From: Dissophora ornata
Taxonomy: Eukaryota; Mortierellomycota; Mortierellomycetes; Mortierellales; Mortierellaceae
Assembly (NCBI GenBank): GCA_025201705.1
Contig: MU616945.1
Location: forward strand, 1 to 29,958
Length of the DNA stretch: 29,958 nucleotides
Direction: 5' to 3'
In this document: piece after piece, positions 1 to 11,191 of the stretch
Layout of the letters: each line of letters begins with the position of its first letter
Position numbering within the stretch: position 1 is the stretch's first letter
The notes under the pieces: model-generated
The model's input: the letters and a program-made list of their open reading frames with translations, nothing else
Databases searched by the model: none
Told to the model about the DNA's origin: nothing
Position numbers and translations under genes: made by a program

Positions 1-29
1 ACACACACACACACACACACACACACACA
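1..29. repeat. AC dinucleotide microsatellite
   Basis: The window opens with about 14 uninterrupted AC units, followed by degenerate CA-rich sequence to about position 62. The array may extend to the left of the window. Confidence 0.95.
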
Positions 30-62
30 ACACACACACCACACATACCACATACAACACAC

Positions 63-1258
63 CCAGCTCGGTACTGCACGGAAGGCACGGGTGAGCGAGG
101 ACCAGCCCTTGCTGAGTAACAAGAATCGAAGGAAGAGAACTCAAATAGTCCGATTCGGGAGGGCGGGCTGCTGGAGGCGAGCCACATGGAACTTGGAGTG
201 CACAAAACAACTCATGCCCTCATTCGCTCTCTCGTGGTCCCATCGCCATCACATGTTCGTGAACCTTCTTGCCCTGCCTTTTTTTCTCACCCTCGCCTTG
301 TCCTCCTGTGTCGATGGTGGCAACATGCCATCACCCCGCAAAACATCCTATTGCCATTACCCCTCAACATCGTCGTCATCATCATCGACCACCTTCCAGG
401 ATAAGAGAAGCCTATCTTTCTTGCTGCACTCGGCCCTCATGAGATGCACCATTTTGTCCGTCTCTGTTGTTTCTTTTTTTACCACGCACGCTCAGATGCA
501 AACAATAAACGGATTGTCCCCATGGACGGTTAGTCTAATAGATGTGGATTCTGATGGCTGTTTATTTGTTGTTGCTGATTCAATTGAGCAAATTGCAAAG
601 ATAGATCCACTTCCTTTGAACCGCTCTGGCGATCGATTGGACTCATTTACTTCCCGAGTGACCCGCCGATAATTTAGAATTTCATGAATGTGATTGTTAA
701 AAGAAAGCTCATTTTAGATGACCATTGGTCCCTGCCTCCCCCTGTTGCCCTTTGCTGCGTATGGCCTTTGCTTTCGCTTTTAGTTGCGCCCCCATCTTAA
801 AAACAAGGACGAAACAAAGGAGAGAGCTGGGGAGGGAGAACAAAGAGCATGGGCAGTCAATATACAGTAGTGTATTTTTTTAGTAGTCTGTCAAAGTAAA
901 GAAGAAAAAAAAACCACCATCATCCATCACTTATCAACTATATCCCTTCCTCCTCTACCCCCATCTTTTTGCGGTGTTTTATTTTAAGAGCAGCACCGCA
1001 CACCAGCGATCTACAATCTTGTCCATATCAAAGCTGCGATATCTCTGGCCTTTGAAATCCGACTAAGCCGGAGATAGATGAGAGCGAATAAACCGTGGGT
1101 ATAAATGAGACAAAGAGGGGGGGGGGGCACAAACAGAGCTATTTTTCTGAGATTGTCTCCTTATGGCCTTCCTACGGTGGGAAAGTTGAATCAAAATGGG
1201 CTAAGGGGTTCGAGGAGTAGACGCAGACAGGAAAGGATGGAGGTGTCATGGCATGGAG
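63..1258. other. Long non-coding stretch
   Basis: I see no convincing gene here. The one long frame (91-672, +) has no ATG at its start and is full of Ser runs and shifting composition typical of non-coding DNA. No tRNA or transposon ends were recognised. Confidence 0.5.
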
Positions 1259-1259
1259 G

Positions 1260-1296
1260 GGTTGGTTGGTTGGCTGGTTGGTTGGTTGGTTGGTTG
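1260..1296. repeat. GGTT tetranucleotide microsatellite
   Basis: About nine GGTT units with one GGCT interruption. It creates artificial Gly-Trp-Leu-Val or Asn-Gln-Pro-Thr repeats in several frames, so the overlapping reading frames should not be taken as genes. Confidence 0.9.
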
Positions 1297-1896
1297 CCAG
1301 TTGGCCCATTGGGCAGACGTATTGCGAATGTGTGCCAAATGCGAAGAGAGCACACGACGCAGAGAGATGGCACGCTGCTTGCCAGATGTCCAAGTGGTTC
1401 TTGTTCTCGATTGCTTTCCTTGCTTGTCTGGGAAAAAACATGCTGGAAGATTTGGGCTTTGATTTCTTTTTTTTAGTGGAGCGGGCGAGGACCGGACAGG
1501 GCAATGGACGCACACGCACACGGCCAAGCAGTCGCTCTCGGTTTTTTCTCCTTATCTCATAATAGTTCCTTTGAATCGGACTGAATACCACGACCAGGCA
1601 CATTGCTGCCGCAGGCCTATTTGGCCACTCGCCTCTCTCCGCGCAGCCCGTCGCGAGTTCGCCTAATCAGCAAGCGACGATAAAATAAAATTTTTGTGAT
1701 ACGGTTTCCATCCGCACGCTGCTTGAAACTGTATTCAATCTTAACAACAACGCAGAAAATCACATTCACGTTCACTTTCACACACTCCCTTTTCATCGTC
1801 AACAACAAAGAGCCCTCGCACACACACACAACCACTCGCTGTTGCTTGGCACTGTCGATCCACAACAGTGTCAATACATTCCCCCTCCGCAGGTCG

Positions 1897-2201
1897 TATA
1901 AAAAGAACCGACGAAAATAAAAGCTCCACTGCTCTTTCTCTCTTACTCCCTTCCTACTGCTTCCGACCCCTCTCTTTCTCTTCCTTCCACCTTTTCCCTC
2001 CCTCCTTTTCTTTTTTTCTTCTCCACCACCTTCCTCGGGTCGTTTTTAATTTCTCTTGCCCTTCGTTCTCTTTTCTCCACACACGGTCCACCATCAACGT
2101 GTTTGAACAGGACTCGCTCCACACATACAACACTTACACAGCACACAACAGCGCACATACACAACATACGCAGACCTTAAACACCTCCACACCCTACCGC
2201 C
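1897..2201 (+). promoter_or_regulatory. Promoter and 5' leader of the CSL gene
   Basis: A TATAAAAAG element lies at 1897-1905, about 300 bases before the ATG at 2202. It is followed by a long C/T-rich block (about 1930-2060) and a CA-rich leader. C/T-rich blocks next to the start site are common in fungal promoters. The start codon context is CCGCCATGA. The transcription start site itself cannot be read from the sequence. Confidence 0.5.
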
Positions 2202-4417
2202 ATGAAGTCACCGTTCCCCAACGCCGTTCAGGCCTACGCAGAGTCCATCCACTCCGAGACTGCCAGCCGGCACCACCCCGATGCTCGCCTCACCATCTTG
2301 CCCCTCCCCTCGCTCGCCGCCCTCTATCCCATCGATGATACCCACCTTGCTTCTTCCTCCTCTTCAAACTCCTCAGCCTCTTCCCCCAATAGTTCTGCAG
2401 AACTTTCCTATCGTGGACATTCACAGTTGCCCTATTCCAACCAGCACCAGCAACACGCTCGTCAGCAGCCCGCGTACCAGTCGTATGACGGACGCTACCA
2501 AAAGACCCCAGCGTCGGCTTCGCACCCCACACCATCCCCATCTCCTGCCTCCCCAGACTTGACCAACGCCAAGGTCGAGAGCGATACCCCTGCTAGGTCA
2601 AATAAACACGAATATATGGGCACGAACATGGAGTCCCTCTTGAACGCTGTAGAGGTACACTCGAGCCTCCTTGCCTCGTCCTCACCATCCAGCAGCTCTC
2701 TTTCTCCTTCGACGAGTTCCTGCAGCCTCTCCTCTGCGCCTTCTTCGCCTTCTGCGGATGACTTTGCCACCGACGTTGCTGCGTCTTCTGCTGCGACAAC
2801 AATTTCGATTTTATCGGCGGGTGACAGTCACACAAAGAACACACGGACCAACAGACGGATGTCGATCAGTAACCTCGTTGACGACCTCGAGACGCAACCT
2901 CAACGCGAGGGTGCAGACCCTGAGCCAATGCTCGAGGAGAACAACTATCGCACTCGTCCAAAGCCCATGCTTCCCCGCCCCTGCTCGCCCTCGCTCGGCT
3001 CTAACTATGTCACCCATAAGCGCAAGTGGGCCCGACTCAGCACACATACATCTGAGGATCCCAACCGCAGCCCTAAAATCAGACGTGCAATTCCAGGACT
3101 CGTTGATGGCGTCGAATCCGAGGCTATTCGCTCCTTCAACATGTCGTTGGTGGCGGAAGGACTCTTGGAGGCTGCTCCTCAGAGCCATGCGTCTGTGGCG
3201 ATCGACAGCAACAGCAAGAGCCGTAATATCAATGGCATTCATGCTGGAGGTCGAGGCGCCACTATCATCAGTTGCTACCACGCTTCCGTTGCACAAAAGT
3301 CATATGGATCCGAGAAGCGCTTCTTGTGCCCACCACCTATTGTCCAAGTACAGGGCCAACTGGATGATCAAAGCTCGGGAATGACTAGCAAACCACAGGT
3401 GAGCATGTCAATTATCTGCGAGTCAGGCGAGAGCAGCAGCGTTGGTCAACGATCGACCTTGGAGGAGGACCAGTCGAGCACCTTCCGTTATTTGTACGTC
3501 AGCGGCACCGCCAAAGCAAAGTCGTTCCAGTTGAAGCTGCAGGTTTATAGCCATGCATGCCTCCCTAATGGATATGTTCCGAGCGATCACTCTCAGTCAG
3601 AGGGTTCCACTCAAGTCGATTCCGATCTGCCAGAGCCCATCGCTGAGTTGGAATCGCAGCCCATTGCCATCATCTCCAAGCCATCCAAGAAGACTGCCAA
3701 GGCCCGCAATGTGTCCTCGTGCATCCTTGCAGGCTCCTTGGTCTCGCTCTTCAACCGCATCAATTCTCAAACAGTGCGCACAAAGTACATGTCTGTCCAG
3801 GACGGTGAGCTTTGCGCCAAGAGTTCGACGTGGTCCTCGTTCACAATCTCGATTGTCACGAATGGACCCTCTTGCCCTGCACCTGGTCGCAATGGGTCAT
3901 CCAAATCACACCATCGCCAACCCGTTCAGCAGAACGCGACGCCCATCACATATGGCTCTGAGATCATCTTGACAGAAACTGCAACTGGTCTGCAATCGGA
4001 TCGGTTGGTTGTTTGCAAGGTTGAGAATGGCCGCATCTTGCAGGGCGCCATTGGACCTATTTGTCAGATGCAAAAGGTAGCTCTGCAGTCGATTGAACGC
4101 ACCAACATGGATGGGCTGCCGGTGTACCTGGGAGCTGTGGGCGATGATCACCAGAGTGGACGCTTCATGGATCACTCCGCTTCCTCGAGCACGGTCTTGC
4201 GATACGAACCCTCTACTATGGATGAAAACTCCAAGGCTGGAGGCGACGATTTCTTGTGCTGGACCATCGTCGGCATCTGTAAGTTTTTTCTTCCAGTAAC
4301 GGTTCCCTTTTCATATTTGGGCTGAATTTGTGTCCTCCAAGGAACGTGTCAACTAATCGTTTATATTTTTGCCTTTGAATTTTAGCCAAATTTGAATACG
4401 CAGTAGATCTGCCTTGA
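2202..4417 (+). CDS. CSL (CBF1/Su(H)/LAG-1) family transcription factor, lacking the C-terminal domain
   Basis: DNA-binding transcription factor of the CSL family, expected to bind GTG(A/G)GAA-type sites in the nucleus. Exons are 2202-4278 and 4386-4417 (702 aa); the intron begins GTAAGT and ends TTTAG. Residues 1 to about 345 are Ser/Pro-rich and look disordered. The N-terminal Rel-homology DNA-binding domain starts near residue 350 with the hallmark AQKSYGSEKRFLCPPP. It is interrupted by an acidic linker (about 455-485). The beta-trefoil domain follows with ISKPSKK, LFNRINSQTVRTKYM and a terminal CWTIVG. After splicing the protein ends in KFEYAVDLP, so the usual C-terminal Rel-homology/IPT domain is absent. 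Fungi lack Notch, so the role is presumably Notch-independent, as for fission yeast Cbf11/Cbf12. Family assignment is firm from the motifs; targets are unknown. Confidence 0.93.
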
Positions 4418-4676
4418 AGAACAAACATGACATCTATACCCTCGTGAATATGATTATTTCGACAACTACGCTTTTCTTTCCTTTACTTTCTTTGCTTTCA
4501 GTCGTCCTCTTTTGTTCTTTGTAGCCTTTTGTAGCGTAAATAGTGTATCATCCCTGTGTATCAGTACTGCCCTTTAATCATAATAATACCTACCGCCCAT
4601 CGTGCACCACCCTTTCTGTTTCCGCCAGCATGTGCGAGTTAAAGAACGGCAGTAAAGGCAAGGCAAGTGTATAACG

Positions 4677-4682
4677 AATAAA
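4677..4682 (+). terminator. Poly(A) signal AATAAA of the CSL gene
   Basis: The canonical hexamer lies 260 bases after the CSL stop codon and is the clearest 3'-end signal before the next gene. It sits two bases before the ACGCGT box of the downstream promoter. Confidence 0.6.
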
Positions 4683-4997
4683 AACGCGTGAATGAAAATA
4701 ATCGAGAATGTGGAAGGAACCCCTTAAATTCATTTATGCTGTTTGTTTATTTTCTGTCGCGTCGAATTTCGCCAAATTCACGTCGCTGCTTCGCGCCACC
4801 AAAACGAACGCCATTGTGTTTCCCCTTATTTGCCATCATCTCTCACTATTTTTTTTTGTTTGTCCATCGCCCCCTCAAGCTCCTCCCTGTTTGCCTACTG
4901 TTTGTTTGTTTTTTTTTTGGTCGAACTCGCCCTTCCTCCCCGTACTATATCCCCCCAGTTACCCGTAACAGCGTCACTGGCTTCGCCAACGGTTTCG
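4683..4997 (+). promoter_or_regulatory. Promoter region of the cohesin subunit gene, with MCB box
   Basis: This short interval separates the CSL poly(A) signal from the SCC3 start. It holds ACGCGT at 4684-4689 (the MluI cell-cycle box bound by MBF in ascomycete yeasts), an E2F-like TTCGCGCC at 4790-4797, and C/T-rich tracts at about 4830-4965. The arrangement suggests G1/S-linked transcription. This is inference from motifs only. Confidence 0.45.
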
Positions 4998-7900
4998 ATG
5001 ACTAGACCTGAAAGTAGAACCGTATGTTCAGAAGAGCATGATCATTTGCACATGCAAAAACCTGAACTCTCTTGAACTCATGATGACCTCAAATGCTATT
5101 TCCTCATTCGCCCCAATAGAGCTCTGGCAAGAATGCCGAGCCCACAGTTCGTCGATCGACTCGCACTAAAGTCCAGCCTGTGGACCCCAAAGGTATAATA
5201 TATATATATATTCCTTAAAAGCCTGCGATCCACCTAAAAAGAGCGTGTGAACATTGCTGCCAGAGAATTTGCACACATTGATTGAGCACATTATTACCGT
5301 TCCATGGAAATTAGCGTCCAAGGCTAAAGCTGCATCTAAACCGTCCAAGGTACACAAGTCCAAGGATGAGGTTATAGAGTCGAGCGAAGATGAAACTGAG
5401 GAGGAGGAGGAGGAGGAGGAGGAGGAAGAAGAAGAAGCGCCAGTGAAGACTTCCGCCAAATCAGCTTCTACCCAGAGAACCAAAGGAACGCGAACTACCG
5501 ATTCTTCAAGGAAATCCGGGAAGACCGGGGTCAGAGCAACTGCAGTAGCTAAAGTACCTGAACCATTGGATGACGATGAAGAGCAGGAGGCTGAAGAGCT
5601 TGAGGAGGAGGAGGAAGAAGACGAAGAAGAAGAATCCTCCAGTGGTGAGGACGATAACGACTCGGATTTTGAAGAGCCTTCGCTGACACGGAGAGCCAAG
5701 GCTACGGCCCCCAAAAGCGCCCGTAAAACAAAGGCAACCGAGCCTAAGATTCCAGGCATTAAGTCAAAGAAGCCCAGGTCAACAACATCCAAGGCTCCAA
5801 AGGTCGCGAAGGCAGCGAAGTCTTCTGCAGCTCGTAAGATGGCCTCCGTTACACGAACACCTGTGACTGACCTAGAGGATGAAGAGGGGCAGTCCGAGCT
5901 CTATAGTAAGTTCTCGTTGGTAATAATACGCTCTTTACCAATATGACTACCGTTCACACTGAGGTATTCTGACACATTATTTTCTGCTGCTATTCTGCGG
6001 ATAGACGCTGTGTTGGATTCTCAGGTCGCCTTGGATACGGTGGTCGCGGACTGGATTAGTTTGTACGAACGATCAAAGGATGAAGCCCTGCTGACCTTGA
6101 CAAATTTTCTCATCCGGTGTTGCGGATGCAAGCAGTTTATCTCTGCAGGCAACTTTGAGGATCAGGATAATATTGTAAAAACTCTGCAAGCCATCTTGCT
6201 TCGCTATAAAAAGGTGCGTGACGATCGACGGTGTTTCTGGAACAAACAAATTGCTACCAGACCATAATGGGTACTAATGAAATCTGGGTCTTTGTCAAAT
6301 TCCGACTTCCACGTTAGACCACTACTAATTTCGACTACCCAATCGTGTCCAAGGCGAAAGAGTTCAAAAAGTTCAGGAAAAATCTTTTGGAGTTCTACTC
6401 GCGCCTTATTCAGAAGGCACAAAACAGTATCCTATTTGATGGGGTTTTCATGAAAACTCTACTTGCCTGGACGGTCTCACTCTCCAGGTAAGCCAGCAGA
6501 AAAAGTACAAGAGTTCTCTAAAATTGTTCTGCCTTGAACTGTTCTGATATCGTGTATTCCTTTATTCAAATAGTTCAACGTTCCGACCTGTCCGTCACAC
6601 GGCCGCAGCTGTCGCCCTCAGCATCGTTACATCACTAGCTGAAATAGCTAGCGAGCTTCAGGATGAACTCAATGTGTCGAGCCGTCAGCTGGCAACGAGC
6701 CAAAGGCAAAAGGCGCCGCAGACTAAGATTAAGCAGTTGGAGAAGAAGGTGGCCGAGGCTCAGAGTTGCAAGGCGGATGTTTTCAGATGGATTGATGATA
6801 TTTTTGACAGGTAATTCATCCGACATTCGCCTCAATTCCTGTTGGCTGTGATATGAGAAAGCAGTCTTTTCTAGACTAACGCGATGATTACTGTCTGCAA
6901 TTTTAGTGTCTACGTGCTGCGATGCCGTGATGTGGATCCATTAGTACGTCTGGATTGCGTGCACGAACTTGGACAGTGGATGGCGTCCAACCCAGACCAC
7001 TTTATCGTATCAACCTATCTGCGATATCTTGGCTACGCGATTCCAGACAAGTCTGCAGCCGTGCGACTGGAGGCGCTCAAGGTCTTGGCGAAACTCTACG
7101 AAATTGAAAACCAGCCGATTGGACTTCGCCAGATCACTACCAAACACACGGATCGGCTCATTGATATGGCATTTGGAGAATCGGATACGCCCGCTCGCTT
7201 GGGAGCCATCCGTGTCGTGACTCTGATCCACAAACACGGTCAACTTGAAGAGGAGGAGCAGGTCAGGCTTAGTACATTGATTTTTGGAGCGAACGCGAAG
7301 GTCCGCAAGTCGCTTGCTAAGTTTGTGAAAGCACGTGTGTGGGAGGACGAGGTGGAAGGCAGGATGGCAAATTGCGAGCTATTGGCACAGAGTGGGGAGA
7401 CTCCTGTCAGGAAGGATTGGGTGGAACTCAAGTCTCTGGTTAGCTTTTTGATCAAGGTCGGGAAGACTGAGGCAGAGCAGAATGGATCTATGGCACAGGA
7501 CGAAGAGCACACCGATGGAACAGGAACGCGACTGTTCGATGAGACCAAAGTCGGAAGAGTGGCTCTGGCGGTCGAAGCGCTTTGGTCTGAGATTGGAGCA
7601 CTAAAGGTACGCTTTGACTTGCTTCGTTTTGTTTCGCACTACATGAGACTCTGATTGCCATTGAGATCAGTTTGTTTATGAAGCGTTTTATCCGCATGCA
7701 TTAGAATTGGAAATCCATCGCTGAATACCTCCTAAAAGACCATACTGCAGCCCCAACGACATCTTCATTAAGAAGCGGAAGGGCTAAGGCGGCCTCTTTG
7801 GAGGATGCTTATAATCTCGAGGAGGAAGAGGAAAACATCCTTTTGGAGATATTTATCGCCAGTCTTCAGTTGACTCTGAATCCACCCGCCGTTCCTGGAT

Positions 7901-10401
7901 TCCAAAAGGACAAGGCCAAGTTGAAGGCCCAGCAGGATGATGTTGCCAATGAGGTTGGAGGATACTGCATCAATGTTGTGCCTCAACTGTTCCTGAAATA
8001 TGGCGTGGACTCTGTCCGCATTCGATCTGTCCTCGCTATTCCTCAACTCGTCCCATTGAACGTCTATGTAGACATGCGCATGCTCGGTGTAAGTGCAGTG
8101 TAATCGTGAATGCAACGGAAGCACGGATCGGTCATGCAAACTCTGACTTCCTTGCTTTTTATTACTTGGGACATTTGTCATAGGCCTACGAGGAACTAGT
8201 CGACGAAGTCATCAAGGTCTTCAAGAAGCACAGCGACCCATCTGTTCTGAGCGCTGCAGCTTTGACCCTTCGAACCATGCAAGGCTATGAGCTTTTGCGG
8301 ACGTCGCATGAAGGCAAGATTGAAGCGCTGGGGGCTACCATCGTTGATACCTTTTTGACCGTTATTTCCCAGGTAATCACCTCATTTGAACGTAATATTT
8401 GCTCAGGTCGGCGTAAGAACAATCAAATACTAAACCCGAGTTGCCATTGCTCTTATTTGCGATCAGGATGTTGATGCTGCAGATAGGGTCACACTGGAGG
8501 AGCTCACACCCTGCTTGCGAAGACTTGAGCATTTGGTCAAGTGTACCGATCTAACTATTAAGAGGTCGCATTCCTCAGCCCTTAGTCCGTTTGACGGGCT
8601 TTTGAAGGTCGTCAAGCGATATAGGACCGTTAGTGGCCAGGACGCCGAGGTCATGACTTCGGCACTTACGATCTCCTTCCTTTGGATCTCATGGCTGTGC
8701 CGAGGCTATGCTGCTAAATACGACCAGAATGCTGACTGGAAGGAGGACGATGTTCAAGAGCTACTTCATGTGCAAGAATCTCTTGTTCACATCGTCTTGG
8801 ACCTCGCGACAAAGGATGTACATGACATCGATCCTAGAGTACGCCGTAGAGCATTCCAGATTCTGGGTGACATCTATTGGTTGTTTGGAGGCGATATGTT
8901 TCACTCATCCAAGGGAACAAATCGTCACATGCTGTACATGACCTGCCCCGAATCAACGCAGGCCGAGTGTGAAGAGTTTTTGAGATCAGAGCTCGATCTC
9001 TGGGACGAGAAGGTGCAGGAAAAGATGAAGTCGCTTCGGGAGGCCAGGATATCAAAGGCTCCTTTGGATGGGGAGGCTGATACTCCAGTGGATGAGTCTG
9101 AGTCTGAAGACGAGAGGGATGATGCGACAGATGAAGCAGAGGTTGCAGAGGATGAAAAGTTGGCAGCAGAACAGATTGAGCATGAAGACAAATACGAGAT
9201 GTTCGGAACGGTGTTCTCGTTCATGCGCCAGATCATGCTCAAGGATTTTAGTATGGGTCATGCAACCGCCGTCATTGCGCGTTACGGCCGCTTTGGCGCT
9301 GAATATGATGAGGGCGTGAAGCGAGTTGTCGCCAGTATCAAGGCCCAGACGGCCGAAGGGTTAACGAAACAGGCAAGAGACCAAAAGGCTGAGGTCTTTA
9401 TGGGAGTGTGCCTGGACTCGCTCGAAGAGGTAGGGTCATGTGTATTTTGTTGACATGACTGCAACTTTTAGTTTATGTGTTTCTGATCCACTCCCTAACT
9501 TTGCTTTCTATGGTAGTCCTTTGACATGTTTATGAACCGCAATATGAAATCAGCGAATCATTCACTTCAGCTTGCCAAAGTGCTGTCAACAGCGATCAAA
9601 CCTCCAGGATTCATGCAAGCGCGATCAGCGATCGATGTGAAGATGACGTGGAACTTTCACAAGCGAGGAATTGTACACGTCCTGGACAAGACTGCAGGGT
9701 ATGAGAGGATCGAACATTTCAAGAACAAAGCCAAGATGCTGAAGTTCTTTGATGTGCTCAGTCATATGCCCTTTGGACCCCAGACCGCCATGGACGAAAT
9801 CACAAATCTGTAAGTTGCTTTGGTCAAACCGCGTGTGGCGAAAGGATGTATAATGTTCATGTTGCTTCTTAACACTTCTCTTTTGTTTGTCCTATGCTGT
9901 TCCTGTAGTCAGGAAGTGGTCAAGTTTGAATGTGAACGTAGACAATTTGAGGTGGACGATGGTGACGTCTGGGAACCGCTACGATCATACCAGTCCAAGC
10001 TTGAGAAGATGAAACAAAGAGCTGTGACTGAACACGCGACTGCGGTAAAGAAAGCCGAAGAAGCTGCCCGACTCCGCGATGAACAGCAGCAGAAAGAGAA
10101 TGATACAGAGCGAAATGAGGAACAGGGAGATATCGAGATGGCAACTACGAATGGTGAGCGGATCGGAGCAGAAGCATTGACAGATCTTGTCAAGGTGTCT
10201 GAAAAGACAAATAGCAAGAAGCGGCAGGCGGAAGACGAGGACGAGGACGAGGACGAGGAGGTGGAAGATGAGGAGGCGGAGGATGAGGATGCTGAGGCTG
10301 AAGCTGAGGCTGATCAGGCGAGTCGAAGTGAGAGCGCGAGCGGACATGATGATGAAGACGAACCAGCACATAAGGTGACCAAGCGTATCCGCGTGCGTTG
10401 A
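4998..10401 (+). CDS. Cohesin subunit SCC3/STAG (stromalin)
   Basis: HEAT-repeat subunit of cohesin that binds the Scc1/Rad21 kleisin and DNA and supports sister-chromatid cohesion. I reconstruct 12 exons: 4998-5021, 5120-5192, 5315-5905, 6005-6213, 6318-6487, 6574-6810, 6907-7606, 7705-8088, 8184-8372, 8467-9429, 9517-9809 and 9909-10401, giving 1441 aa in one frame. The N-terminus is basic (RRSTRTK) then strongly acidic with long Glu runs. The STAG domain starts near residue 300 (FDYPIVSKAKEFKKFRKNLL). The stromalin conservative domain starts near 436 (VYVLRCRDVDPLVRLDCVHE) and runs to about 510. Helical repeats follow, then an Asp/Glu-rich C-terminus ending in a basic KRIRVR tail. The start rests on an 8-codon first exon and is the least certain part. 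A mitotic Scc3 and a meiotic Rec11-type paralogue cannot be told apart here. Confidence 0.93.
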
Positions 10402-10498
10402 GCAACAGAGTATTCCGTGAAGTCTCTTGTCTTCTGCAATAGTTAACATCAACAAGAAATGAACAAATGAACAAAAGCAGCGCGTTTGCAACAAGTTT

Positions 10499-10504
10499 TT
10501 TATT
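10499..10504 (-). terminator. Possible poly(A) signal of the eS27 gene
   Basis: AATAAA on the minus strand, about 300 bases beyond the eS27 stop and only about 100 bases from the SCC3 stop on the other strand. If used, eS27 has a long 3' UTR and the two convergent transcripts probably overlap. Confidence 0.4.
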
Positions 10505-10802
10505 TGTAGTTTTTGCTATCAGATCTGCATGTTGGAAAACAGTGCCAGTCAGTTCTTTCGCCTTTTTCGTTATTTGTGGATTGTCGAGGGCATCCGTCAT
10601 TTTGACAGCATAACAGAATACTCTCTTTAGAGATGTGGGGGCAATTGGGCAGAGGATACTTTTCCCTACACTAGGTACGAGATTCCTCCTTTGCGTTGTC
10701 TGGTATAGATTGCCATGCACACTCTTTTTGGATGAAAAGAAAAAAGGTTGACTGTGCGCTGCGCCCCGCAAACAGATGCGATTGACTACCAATCAAACCA
10801 TG
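10505..10802. other. Convergent intergenic region between SCC3 and eS27
   Basis: This interval lies between two tail-to-tail genes. I see no AATAAA for SCC3 on the plus strand. A minus-strand frame (10190-10792) is open across it, with a Lys/Thr-rich stretch, but it continues antisense through the acidic coding end of SCC3. It is more likely eS27 3' UTR than a gene. Confidence 0.4.
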
Positions 10803-11057
10803 TTACTGCGCCTTCTTTCTGAAGGAGACACCCTCAGACAGACGGGCAAGACCTCCAGTGGGCTGAGAAAGGACCATCTTGCACTTGAAGCAGGTGACAA
10901 CCGTGTCGGCATGGGAGAACAAAGGAGTGATGGTCTGGCAACCGGCGCACTTGACGTCCATGTAGAAGGAGTTGGGGCTCTGAACGAGGCGCTTGAGCTT
11001 GTGGGTCTTGGCCTCGTGCAGAGGAGTAGGGTTGAGGATGTCGATGGAGAGAGTCAT
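10803..11057 (-). CDS. Small ribosomal subunit protein eS27 (RPS27)
   Basis: Zinc-ribbon protein of the cytoplasmic 40S subunit. The 84-residue product matches the usual eS27 length and pattern: an N-terminal LNPTP motif, a basic helix ([12 protein letters not shown]), [18 protein letters not shown] and QPTGG near the end. The zinc-binding cysteines are Cys37, Cys40, Cys56 and Cys59 (C-x2-C-x15-C-x2-C). The second knuckle (CFKCKM) is more basic than the C-x-x-C-S form common in other eukaryotes. The gene is a single exon although the neighbouring genes contain introns. It is convergent with the cohesin gene. Confidence 0.96.
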   Translation of the reverse strand: MTLSIDILNPTPLHEAKTHKLKRLVQSPNSFYMDVKCAGCQTITPLFSHADTVVTCFKCKMVLSQPTGGLARLSEGVSFRKKAQ

Positions 11058-11191
11058 TTTGTCACTGGTTGGTATTAAGCGTTGGCCGTGTGTGTGTGTG
11101 AAGTGCTCGCGGTTGGAAGTGGGAGAAGGGTGAGAGGAGGAGAGCGAAAGGGTGTGTGGTGTGAAAATGGAAGCTGGAGTCCCTTTTTATA
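11058..11191 (-). promoter_or_regulatory. Promoter and 5' leader of eS27
   Basis: Read on the minus strand, TATAAAAAGGG lies at 11191-11181, about 125 bases before the ATG. A C/T-rich stretch and a CA repeat follow in the leader. This fits a strongly expressed TATA-containing ribosomal-protein promoter. Confidence 0.6.

Noticed and set aside
91..672. 193-codon plus-strand frame with a hydrophobic segment resembling a signal
   Set aside because: Starts with GTG, contains Ser runs and drifting composition, and has no domain or promoter support.
1172..1603. Several overlapping frames with Gly-Trp-Leu-Val or Asn-Gln-Pro-Thr repeats
   Set aside because: They are translations of the GGTT microsatellite in different frames and strands.
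5166..5792. Minus-strand frame with long Ser runs
   Set aside because: Antisense shadow of the Glu-rich N-terminus of the cohesin subunit.
10190..10792. 200-codon minus-strand frame next to eS27
   Set aside because: Half of it is antisense to the SCC3 acidic tail; the rest fits eS27 3' UTR and contains its likely AATAAA.
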